A stretch of 14,452 nucleotides of DNA from positions 1 through 14,452 of the forward strand of contig JASLXP010000971.1 of NCBI GenBank assembly GCA_030740295.1. Direction: 5' to 3'. The position numbers and the translations under genes were made by a program. How positions within the stretch are numbered: the first letter of the stretch is position 1; each line of letters begins with the position of its first letter. This DNA is from Planctomycetota bacterium. GTDB taxonomy: Bacteria > Planctomycetota > PUPC01 > JACPCR01. Shown piece by piece: positions 7,913 through 14,452 of this stretch. The notes under the pieces are model-generated. The model made no database searches and was not told the DNA's origin. It saw only the letters and a list, made by a program, of their open reading frames with translations.

Positions 7913-8071
7913 GAAAAGCGAGACGGTGCTGCGGCAAATCTCAGTATGGGATGTAACCAATCGAGTCTGGCCGGTACCTCCTACCGGGTTGTGCTTGTGG
8001 CCATGTAGCTGGCGAGTCTGAGATGCTTCCGATCATTTCTGCCTGACCCCACTGATCCCCACTGACCCACC
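7913..8071. other. Non-coding stretch, nothing recognised
   Basis: Between the sulfatase gene and the inverted sulfatase scrap I find no gene, RNA or clear terminator. Near 8041-8070 the motif ACTGAYCCC is repeated two or three times, which looks like local duplication at the edge of the scrap. Confidence 0.4.
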
Positions 8072-8113
8072 TTTGCCCAAGTCGTCGACCATGATGAAGA
8101 GGGTGTTCGGCTT
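8072..8113 (-). pseudogene. Inverted scrap of a sulfatase N-terminus
   Basis: On the minus strand these 42 bases read KPNTLFIMVDDLGK, the classical first strand and Asp-Asp metal site of a sulfatase. Just after it the sequence degrades into small duplications and stops. Just before it (8114-8230, same frame) comes a segment with HLMWYERSRDG instead of the signal peptide expected ahead of a sulfatase, so the join near 8114 looks like another recombination junction. The residues differ from both the intact sulfatase and the 6170-6298 remnant, so it derives from a third sulfatase gene. It is far too short to be functional. Confidence 0.6.
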
Positions 8114-8196
8114 CGACTGGCCGTCGCGGGAGCGCTCGTACCACATCAGGTGTCTTCTTCGGCCACCGGGGCCGACGACTTCGACGATGGGGATCG

Positions 8197-9150
8197 GTGC
8201 GGCCCAGCCGACGATTGGTCCGCCGCGCGGATCGAGGCGAGAAATCCGGTTTTGATTACTACAGTCACGTGCCTTACGAATTTCTGAAAGATCATCTGAC
8301 TCATGACCCGGAAAAACGCTATCGCATCTATACCCAGGCGTCTCCAGGTCCACCGCACCGGATACGGCGAACCGGATTGGTCACCAGTCCGGACGCCAGG
8401 CAATGGACAGTACATCCCCGACCCGTCATGGGGTTGCCGGACGGAGCCACGGGCATTTCAGGACAGATCCACGGCGCGACCATGTCACTCCACAAGGGTT
8501 ATTACGTGGCGTTCACTCACTACTGTCTGCCTCAACCGATAACCGGCCGATTCGCGCCTCGTGTGCATCTGGGGCTATCCAAGGATGGAGAGAATTTCAA
8601 TGTCTTTGAGGATGCAGATGACGCGCTGATCCCACTCGACCCGGAATGCACTTGGTCCGAAGGCGGGCCCGTCTCGGGATGCGTCCTGCCTGTCCGGAAC
8701 GAATTATGGTGCTACTTCTCCGGACTGCCGATTGAGAATTGCTGGGCAGGTTCTGAAGAGAAGTACGGCCGCCCGAAGATCAACACAGGTCTCGCCCCCT
8801 GGCAAAACGGTCGCCTCCTTGCCGCGGGCTTGAAACCGGGTTTCAGCAAAGGCCATCTGATGCTGGAGCCATTCACTGTGAATTCCGGTAGCGAACTCGA
8901 AGTACTGATCAATGCCGACTGTGACAACCCACAGGAAGATCTGAAGGTTTCGCTTCTTGATGCCAAAACCCGCCTGACCATTCCCGGTTTCGCGTCAGAG
9001 CAATTCAGAATCGTAAGGGAAGATGATGCTTATTGGAGAGGACGTTGGTCCACCGAGCGCAGGCTGACAGGCAGAATTGAGATCATTCCTTGCGTTGAAC
9101 TGTCTGATAAGTCCCGGCTATATAGCGCAGAAGTCTCGTGGAGAGTCTGA
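8197..9150 (+). CDS. Probable 5'-truncated beta-propeller glycosidase-like protein
   Basis: The frame starts with a GTG at 8197 (317 codons); the first ~16 codons lie in the region antisense to the inverted scrap and look artificial. From about residue 17 the protein is convincing: DPEKRYRIYTQ and GLVTSPDARQWTV are the blade motifs of five-bladed propellers seen in GH32/GH43-like and related uncharacterised proteins. Further blades follow (CTWSEGGPVSG, WCYFSG) and, from about 210, a C-terminal beta-sandwich typical of these proteins, with VLINADCDNPQEDLKVSLLDA, then IPGF. The usual length is well over 400 residues with a signal peptide and a first blade carrying a catalytic Asp; these are missing, and inverted sulfatase sequence sits where they should be. 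I infer a truncated, probably inactive gene. No ribosome binding site supports the start. Confidence 0.6.
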   Translation: MRPSRRLVRRADRGEKSGFDYYSHVPYEFLKDHLTHDPEKRYRIYTQASPGPPHRIRRTGLVTSPDARQWTVHPRPVMGLPDGATGISGQIHGATMSLHKGYYVAFTHYCLPQPITGRFAPRVHLGLSKDGENFNVFEDADDALIPLDPECTWSEGGPVSGCVLPVRNELWCYFSGLPIENCWAGSEEKYGRPKINTGLAPWQNGRLLAAGLKPGFSKGHLMLEPFTVNSGSELEVLINADCDNPQEDLKVSLLDAKTRLTIPGFASEQFRIVREDDAYWRGRWSTERRLTGRIEIIPCVELSDKSRLYSAEVSWRV

Positions 9151-9434
9151 GGCCTCAGCGTGGCTTTCCGTCACTCGCCGTTTCCCTTCTGCTCGCGACA
9201 AAGCTCTAGATCTAGACAAAGAGAAATGTCCCCCATCTTCACCGCGAGCTTAATCGGCAACTTGTTCGGGCTGTCTGGAACGCATCGACAAAGCTAGCGA
9301 CAAAGAGAGGCAAGCCAGATGAATCGGTAGGCTGATGTGCGCACCCCGATCGTTGAGAACGGGGATCACCTTCTTCGAGGTTTTCTGTTTTTTCGTGTCC
9401 AATAAAGTGAGTTCGTGCGAAGTAAATGTGAATC
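9151..9434. promoter_or_regulatory. Leader of the sigma-factor operon with GACAAAG repeats
   Basis: This 284-base gap must hold the promoter of the sigma/FecR operon. GACAAAG occurs four times in two pairs: 9197-9203 and 9215-9221, then 9287-9293 and 9299-9305. The first pair brackets a perfect 12-base palindrome, TCTAGATCTAGA, at 9205-9216. ECF operons are often autoregulated, and paired repeats are a reasonable place to look for such a site, but I cannot align them to a known ECF promoter. No clear Shine-Dalgarno sequence precedes the ATG at 9435. Confidence 0.3.
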
Positions 9435-9986
9435 ATGAACGAAAACAGCCGTCATCCAGTCTCGAAATCTGCCGGCCAGCAGGAATTCCTGAGGGTTTTT
9501 CTCGCGAATGAGCGGGAGATCCTGAGGTATGTCGTGGCGCTGGTGCCGAACATCGGTGATGCCCAGGAGATCGTGCAGCAGACGGCGGTCGTGCTGTGGG
9601 AAAAGTTCGATCAGTATGACGTCGAGCGGCCGTTCGCCCCGTGGGCGTGTCGTTTCGCGCTGAACGTCACGCGGCAGTGGATGAGCCGTCAGCAACGTTG
9701 GAAGGCACTGCTTGATGGCGGGCTTGCGGAAGAGCTGGCCGCCCGGCGTGAGCAGCTTCGGCCCGAGTTTGATGAACGCCTGGTGCACCTTGAGCAATGC
9801 CTGGCGAAGCTGCCCGAAGAGCGACGATCGCTGGTGGATGGCTATTACTTTCGGCAACTCGATGTTGCGACTCTGGCTGAACGGGCTGAGCGGACAGTGG
9901 ATGCGATTTACAAGACGCTGCAGCGTGTAAGGCGACAGTTACGTGACTGTATTGAACGTTCTCTCGGTGAGGAGCTCACTACATGA
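9435..9986 (+). CDS. ECF RNA polymerase sigma factor, Rhodopirellula/Verrucomicrobium type
   Basis: A 183-residue sigma-70 family factor with only regions 2 and 4, so an ECF (group 4) factor. Region 2 spans about residues 17-85: the DAQEIVQQTAVVLWEKF helix is the core-binding part and FAPWACRFALNVTRQWMSRQQ the -10 recognition part. This last segment is characteristic of the sigma family described from Rhodopirellula and Verrucomicrobium. Region 4 spans about 115-175 (LPEERRSLVDGYYFRQLDVATLAERAERTVDAIYKTL), a helix-turn-helix for -35 recognition. It directs polymerase to a small regulon, and its own operon is the usual first target. The stop codon overlaps the start of the FecR-like gene by four bases (ATGA), tying the two as sigma and sensor/anti-sigma partner. 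Confidence 0.95.
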   Translation: MNENSRHPVSKSAGQQEFLRVFLANEREILRYVVALVPNIGDAQEIVQQTAVVLWEKFDQYDVERPFAPWACRFALNVTRQWMSRQQRWKALLDGGLAEELAARREQLRPEFDERLVHLEQCLAKLPEERRSLVDGYYFRQLDVATLAERAERTVDAIYKTLQRVRRQLRDCIERSLGEELTT

Positions 9987-11404
9987 AGTTTCCTTCGTCC
10001 GAATTTGACGATGCGGTGGCCGCGCTGTGTCACGGAGTGATCGGCGACGACGCGATGACGGAGCTGCATGAACTTCTGCGGGACGAGCCCAGTGCGCGCG
10101 ATGAGTATCTCTGGCGCGTCGAAATGCACGGTGAACTTGCGTCGGAGCGACTGGGCTTCGGGCATTCGGCCGCGGTCGAAGAGGAGATAGAAAAACCGGC
10201 AGAATCCCCGCCTCGCCGATCCGAGATTCAGGCACTGCGACTGCATCCCCGATGGAAGACGGCCGCCGCGGCGGCCGTCGCGCTGTTCGCCCTCAGTGGC
10301 GGGCTTTGGATGTGGCACGGTTCGCAGCCCTCACAGGATGAGTCGGAGGCCGTAGCCCGGTTCGCCGAGTTGCGGAAAAGTCGTTGGATGTTGCCGAGCA
10401 CACAGGTCAGCACCGGCGATGTCATCTTGAAGGAGCAGCGGATCGAGTTGTCGTCGGGTTCCGCGGAGGTGGAATTCAAGAGCGGTGCCCGCATGACACT
10501 GTCCGGCCCCACGATCCTGGAGGCGCTTTCGAGCAACAGCGTGTTTCTGCTGCTCGGGCAAGCGCGGCTGGTGGCGGAGATGCCGGAGTCGAAGGGCTTC
10601 ACCGTCATCACAAGGAATTCAAAGTTTGTGGAAATCGGCACAGCCTTCACTGCCACGGTAGCCCCGGATGGGCTCAGCCGCCTGGAGGTATCCAAGGGCG
10701 AGGTGGACGTAGTTCTGAAAGGAATTAAGAAGTCGCGTCGCCTCAAGGCTGGTGAGACCTTGTACGTCGAGCCCGGCGAGCGGAAGATCGTGACCCGCAT
10801 CGAACCGGGCGATGGCACGGCCGCGTTTCGCTTCCCGACAATCGAGCCCCCCAGCCACGACGACTATGCGGATCAGGCATCGGGACACGCGACAATTCGC
10901 GTGGCGCGAGGGGAGCTGAAGAATCGCCCGGGGGCCAGCGGGGAGGCCATGGTGCTTCTTGATGGTCTGGGACAGTCCAGGCAGGACGCCCCGCGTGAGT
11001 CGGCTTTTTTTCGAGACCGAACAGAGGGCAGTCTTCTGGTCGATCTGGGCCGGACGATTTCGGTGACCCGGATCAATTCCTACTCGTGGCACCAGCACCA
11101 TGCCGTTCCAGGCCATCGCCATCGCGCACGTCAACGGTTCACGCTCTACGGCTATTCGGGAGAAGAAGTGCCGGATCTTACCATGCCGCCTGAGGAGTCC
11201 GGTTGGGTGCGCGTCGCGCGCGTCAACACTGACCGGTTCTTCCGGGTGAATGATCTGCTCGATCGCCCGTCTCAACAGGCCAGCTCCATCACAGCCGCTC
11301 GCGGCGAAATCGGCCGTTTTCGATATCTCCTCTGGGAGGTGAAAAGGAACACGTTCTTCGGCGAATTCGATGTCTACGGGAAATCATCCCAGTCCGTTGA
11401 TTGA
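9983..11404 (+). CDS. FecR-like membrane sensor with discoidin-like ectodomain
   Basis: A 473-residue partner of the sigma factor. Residues 1-85 are a cytoplasmic segment (LHELLRDEPSARDEYLWRVEMHGEL) of the anti-sigma kind seen in these pairs. One membrane helix lies at about 92-112 (Ala-rich, ending GGLWMW). The FecR domain follows at about 140-265 (IELSSGSAEVEFKSGARMTLSGP, then FTVITRNSKFVEIGTAF, LEVSKGEVDV). A C-terminal beta-rich domain at about 290-470 has the features of F5/8 type C (discoidin) folds: LLVDLGRTISVTRINSY near 350 and a terminal FGEFDVYG strand. The topology is single-pass with the large part outside the cytoplasm, so the C-terminal domain could bind a glycan and pass the signal through FecR to the sigma factor. 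That function is inference from architecture and from known sigma/FecR pairs. No receptor gene of the TonB type is present here. Confidence 0.88.
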   Translation: MKFPSSEFDDAVAALCHGVIGDDAMTELHELLRDEPSARDEYLWRVEMHGELASERLGFGHSAAVEEEIEKPAESPPRRSEIQALRLHPRWKTAAAAAVALFALSGGLWMWHGSQPSQDESEAVARFAELRKSRWMLPSTQVSTGDVILKEQRIELSSGSAEVEFKSGARMTLSGPTILEALSSNSVFLLLGQARLVAEMPESKGFTVITRNSKFVEIGTAFTATVAPDGLSRLEVSKGEVDVVLKGIKKSRRLKAGETLYVEPGERKIVTRIEPGDGTAAFRFPTIEPPSHDDYADQASGHATIRVARGELKNRPGASGEAMVLLDGLGQSRQDAPRESAFFRDRTEGSLLVDLGRTISVTRINSYSWHQHHAVPGHRHRARQRFTLYGYSGEEVPDLTMPPEESGWVRVARVNTDRFFRVNDLLDRPSQQASSITAARGEIGRFRYLLWEVKRNTFFGEFDVYGKSSQSVD

Positions 11405-11448
11405 AAGGCTGGCTACTCCAAGAGTCCTGAACTATTCGATATCAACTC

Positions 11449-12594
11449 ATGAATAAGTTGTTCGTCATCATTCCGCTGATTACCGGCCTCGCGATTGCCA
11501 TCGATGTCACCGGTGCGCCTACTGACCATGCTCGTGCCAGGGAGATCTACGGTCAGATCTGTTTCAACTGTCATGGCCCTCAACTCGACGGCGGGAAAGG
11601 CCCGGCATTGACGGACGATTATTGGCAGCATGGTGATTCACCGGCAGCCATCCTCAAGATCATCAACAAGGGCGTCCCCGGCACGGAAATGATGGCGTTC
11701 GAGGAAGCTCTGCCGGAAAGCGATCGTCTGGCCCTGCGTGACTTCATTCTCTCAGAGCAGGAGGGCCTTCGTGGGGCAGTGCGCCTGGTGTATCCCCGCG
11801 AGCCGTTTAAAGGCAAACGCTTCAAGCCGGCGCTTTTCGACTCTGTCAAGCCTCTCTCAGAAACGCCCTTGCCCGAGAATGTCTATTACTTTGAGCGAAA
11901 CGGGAACGGCATCCTCCGCGGCAAGTCGAAGCTGTTCATCAGGGCGGCGGGCCGTTATCAATTCGCGATACGCCCCATCGGTCGCACCTCCATCTATTTG
12001 AATGGAAAAGAGGCCTACTACTTTGACCAGAAGGCCGACAAGAGCACCCATGTAAGCAAGAAAGTCGACCTCGATCCTGGACCCCATGACCTGGAGATTA
12101 TGCACGAGGAAAAGACCACCCACAGCTACCGTTTCCAGGGCGTCCTCAAGCGGGTTGAAGGGGGAAGGCAGTTCGCGCTGAACGGCCGCAGCCTGGAGGG
12201 CAATACCCCAAAGATTATCAAGGCCTTGCCGGAAGCGGCGAGAGTCGTTCGGAAGTGGATCGACGGGCTCCCACCGCGCGCCTTGCTTTGCCTGCTCCCC
12301 AACCAGGTGCTGGTCGCCTGTAACCCCGTTGATGCCAGTGTGCTCAAGGCATGGCATTCCGCCGAGATCAATCAGACTCCGTCCCTGCCGGGCCGCAGTA
12401 CCAAGCCGTCCGAGATTAAGGGCACACCTATCCCTGACGTTGAACGCGAGTTCCTGAATGCGGAGACGCTTCGCTTCCTTCGCTACGAGATGCAGGGGGA
12501 CACCGTGCACCTCGTTTTCCGGGCCAATGGCGACGAAAAGACTTTTATGCTCGCGCCGGAAGGAACGCAGTCCTTCAAGCTTTCAATCCAATAG
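11449..12594 (+). CDS. Exported cytochrome c fused to lectin-like and accessory domains
   Basis: A 381-residue secreted protein. Residues 1-22 form a signal peptide (MNKLFVIIPLITGLAIA, cut near TGA-PT). A class I cytochrome c domain follows: CFNCH at 38-42 binds haem, with His42 as one axial ligand, and Met81 or Met82 (GTEMMAF) as the likely other. Residues about 125-215 form a beta-rich module resembling PA14-type carbohydrate-binding domains (FERNGNGILRGKSKLFIRAAGRY-like strands, LDPGPHDLEIMHEEK). From about 230 to the end is the module often attached to haem proteins and sorbosone-dehydrogenase-like proteins of this phylum group (PPRALLCLLPN, KAWHSAEINQTP, PGRSTKPSEIKG). It should carry electrons from a periplasmic dehydrogenase, plausibly the next gene, 9 bases downstream. 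The gap from the FecR gene is 44 bases, so it probably belongs to the same operon. No ribosome binding site is obvious. Confidence 0.85.
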   Translation: MNKLFVIIPLITGLAIAIDVTGAPTDHARAREIYGQICFNCHGPQLDGGKGPALTDDYWQHGDSPAAILKIINKGVPGTEMMAFEEALPESDRLALRDFILSEQEGLRGAVRLVYPREPFKGKRFKPALFDSVKPLSETPLPENVYYFERNGNGILRGKSKLFIRAAGRYQFAIRPIGRTSIYLNGKEAYYFDQKADKSTHVSKKVDLDPGPHDLEIMHEEKTTHSYRFQGVLKRVEGGRQFALNGRSLEGNTPKIIKALPEAARVVRKWIDGLPPRALLCLLPNQVLVACNPVDASVLKAWHSAEINQTPSLPGRSTKPSEIKGTPIPDVEREFLNAETLRFLRYEMQGDTVHLVFRANGDEKTFMLAPEGTQSFKLSIQ

Positions 12595-12603
12595 TCCCTC
12601 TAA

Positions 12604-14452
12604 ATGAATAAGTTTCTTTCACTTCTCATTTTTTTCTGTTCCCTCGGCACGGCCACGGCCCAGGTACCTTCCGGATATCGTCTTGAAACTGTCCCGCTTC
12701 CTCGCGGCGCGGTCACCGTGCTTGGTCTCTGTCACAAGCCCGATGGCACACTCGCCATCGCTACCTGGGAAGGCGAGGTCTGGGAATACAAGAACAGAAT
12801 CTGGACCCTCTTCGCGGAAAACCTGATGGAGCCGAACGGCATCTATTACGACGCGAAGGAGAAGGCCTACTACGTCGCGCAGAAGCCGGAACTGACCCGA
12901 CTGGTGGATACCAACGGGGATGGGAAATGCGATCGCTACGAGTGCGTCACCGACGCCTTTGGGAATTCGGGGCAGTACCATGAATATCACTATGGCCCGG
13001 TCGTAGACTCGCTCGGCCGCAAGTATGCCTCGATCAACCTTGGCTCCCGAGGAGAGTTTACCGTCCCTGACGGAAAGGAACCCGGCAAAGGCGGCGGCAA
13101 CATGTCCTACAACGGCCTCTGGCAGGGATGGGTCTACCGCTCCGATCGTTCCGGACATTTCCAGCCTCTCGCGTCCGGCTTTCGTTCGCCCTGCGGCATC
13201 GGCATGAGCCCGAAGGATGAGGTCTTCATCACCGATAACCAGGGCGATTGGGTGGCCGCCTGCTGTCTCTATTACATTCGCGAAGGCAACTTTTACGGCC
13301 ATCCCGCTTCGCTGCCGGGGCGGCCGGATTTCACCAAAGAGAAGGTGAGCTCTCTCGCGGCAGCCGATTTCGCAAAGCTCCGCACGCTCCCTGCTGTCTG
13401 GTTTCCCCGCGAGGACATTGCCAACTCTCCCGGCAGCCCGGTCTGGGATACGACGGGGGGAAAGTTCGGCCCGTTCCCAAACCAGATCTTTGTCGGCGAT
13501 CAGCGGCAATCGAATTACTTCCGCTGCGGTGTGGAAAAGGTCGATGGCGACTACCAGGGCTGGTGCGTCGACTTTCTCCGTGGCACAGCTTCCGGCGTGG
13601 TAAAGATGTCCTTCGATCCGCAGGGCCGTCTCTGGTCTGCCCAGGTCGGCCGCGGCTGGTGGAGTAAGGGCGGCAAACGCACCGCAATTCAGTATGCAGC
13701 GTGGGATGGCAAGACGATTCCCTTCGCTCTCCACTCCGCTTCACTTACTAAGACTGGATTCAAGATCACCTTCACCCAGCCAGTCGGAGAAACGGTCAGC
13801 CCGTCGATCAGATCCTGGCACTACCACTACCATAGTACTTACGGCTCGCCGAGGGTCGATGAAAAGGCACTTGATGTGACAAACGTCGCGGTCTCCAAAG
13901 ATCGGAAGACGGTGTCCTTCGATGTGCCGTTGACCGCAGGCAGGGTCTACGCGCTTCAGTTTCCCCAGCAGGCGAATGCCGAGGGAGTGAAGCTCGACTT
14001 CGATACGATCTTCTACACGCTCAACAAACTGCGTCCCACAAGAGAATCTCGCCCGGGCCGCAACGTCGGCTGGAAACTCGTGGGCTCAGGATGGAATCGT
14101 AATGACCGGCGGCGTCCCATCCCGCCGGTCGTGTCGCCTTTGTCAGTCGAAGAGTGCGTCATCAAGCCGCCGGCCAAGGCCACCGTTCTCGATGCTGCCC
14201 AGTGGAGCAATCCGAACTGGACGTTCGACAAGCAGGGCGTGATGTCCCGCGGCAGAGGGAACAACTCGACCCGGTCTGCCTACGGCAACGCGCGCATCCA
14301 TCTGGAATTCCGGTTCGAGCCCTCCGACGATCCCGCGTGGAAGGGCCAGCTCTACGGCAACTCCGGCGTGTTCCTGATGTCCGGCTACGAGCTCCAGGTC
14401 GTCAACAGTTACCAGAATCTCACCTTCGCCGACGGCTCATGCGGGTCGATTT
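12604..14452 (+). CDS. Exported sorbosone-dehydrogenase-like propeller fused to DUF1080 (partial)
   Basis: The frame from ATG 12604 is open to the window end (616 codons and one base), so the gene is cut by the boundary. Residues 1-19 are a signal peptide (MNKFLSLLIFFCSLGTATA, then QVPS). Residues about 22-345 resemble the glucose/sorbosone dehydrogenase-like propeller: EPNGIYYDAKEKAYYV near 75 with a TNGDGKCDRYECV loop that looks like a calcium-type turn, GFRSPCGIGMSPKDEVFITDNQGDW near 195 and FDPQGRLW near 337. An Ig-like stretch follows (SLTKTGFKITFTQP near 379). From about 525 comes the start of a DUF1080 domain, named 3-keto-disaccharide hydrolase: WTFDKQGVMSRG, IHLEFRF, then GNSGVFLMSGYELQVVNSY. 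Inference: a redox and hydrolase partner of the preceding cytochrome, acting outside the cytoplasm on oxidised sugars. The PQQ ligands cannot be confirmed by eye. Confidence 0.88.
   Translation, partial: MNKFLSLLIFFCSLGTATAQVPSGYRLETVPLPRGAVTVLGLCHKPDGTLAIATWEGEVWEYKNRIWTLFAENLMEPNGIYYDAKEKAYYVAQKPELTRLVDTNGDGKCDRYECVTDAFGNSGQYHEYHYGPVVDSLGRKYASINLGSRGEFTVPDGKEPGKGGGNMSYNGLWQGWVYRSDRSGHFQPLASGFRSPCGIGMSPKDEVFITDNQGDWVAACCLYYIREGNFYGHPASLPGRPDFTKEKVSSLAAADFAKLRTLPAVWFPREDIANSPGSPVWDTTGGKFGPFPNQIFVGDQRQSNYFRCGVEKVDGDYQGWCVDFLRGTASGVVKMSFDPQGRLWSAQVGRGWWSKGGKRTAIQYAAWDGKTIPFALHSASLTKTGFKITFTQPVGETVSPSIRSWHYHYHSTYGSPRVDEKALDVTNVAVSKDRKTVSFDVPLTAGRVYALQFPQQANAEGVKLDFDTIFYTLNKLRPTRESRPGRNVGWKLVGSGWNRNDRRRPIPPVVSPLSVEECVIKPPAKATVLDAAQWSNPNWTFDKQGVMSRGRGNNSTRSAYGNARIHLEFRFEPSDDPAWKGQLYGNSGVFLMSGYELQVVNSYQNLTFADGSCGSI

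Noticed and set aside
10259..10278. Perfect 20-base palindrome inside the FecR-like gene
   Set aside because: It consists of Ala codons (GCC/GCG) of the membrane helix; composition explains it.
10619..11275. Minus-strand open frame of 218 codons
   Set aside because: Antisense to the FecR-like gene; no recognisable motifs.
12619..13734. Long minus-strand open frame (371 codons)
   Set aside because: It is antisense to the propeller-DUF1080 gene, which has a signal peptide and clear domain motifs; GC-rich codon use leaves the opposite strand open.

Overview
The window looks like a chromosome fragment from the Planctomycetota-Verrucomicrobiota-Lentisphaerota group. The pointers are an ECF sigma factor of the Rhodopirellula/Verrucomicrobium type with a 4-base overlap to a FecR-like sensor, a CSPSR sulfatase, a small cytochrome c fused to lectin-like domains, and a sorbosone-dehydrogenase-like propeller fused to a DUF1080 (3-keto-disaccharide hydrolase) domain. 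Most genes lack a clear Shine-Dalgarno sequence, which also fits. I cannot place it to class. The overall theme is degradation of complex, probably sulfated and uronate-containing, carbohydrates.

Layout. 1-301: a long inverted repeat (47-255) built from six mini-hairpins. 302-1495 (minus): a Gfo/Idh/MocA sugar oxidoreductase, divergent across a 263-base gap from a plus-strand pair: a DUF4380/mutarotase-like protein (1759-2739) and, 12 bases on, a UxaA/GarD-family sugar-acid dehydratase (2752-4299). 4462-5466 (minus): an alpha/beta-hydrolase esterase, with a striking array of GGATTCA heptamers just ahead of its start (5488-5638). 5640-8235 is a mosaic, decayed zone: a short-chain dehydrogenase tail run into a frameshifted sulfatase head (6016-6298), an intact exported sulfatase (6351-7886), an inverted scrap of another sulfatase (8072-8113), then a beta-propeller glycosidase-like gene that appears to have lost its 5' end (8197-9150).

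The right third is a compact plus-strand block: ECF sigma (9435-9986), FecR-like sensor with a discoidin-like ectodomain (9983-11404), exported cytochrome c (11449-12594), and an exported sorbosone-dehydrogenase-like/DUF1080 fusion (12604 to beyond the window end). The last gene has no stop in the window; I translated it by hand.

How they may work together (inference): extracytoplasmic enzymes (esterase if exported, sulfatase, propeller enzymes) strip and cleave a decorated glycan; an oxidoreductase/cytochrome pair handles sugar oxidation and the DUF1080 domain cleaves 3-keto-glycosides; Gfo/Idh/MocA, mutarotase-like and UxaA-type proteins process sugars and sugar acids in the cytoplasm. The sigma/FecR pair is placed to couple sensing outside the cytoplasm to expression of the cytochrome/propeller genes. 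The best candidate for something undescribed is that four-gene sensor-plus-redox block.
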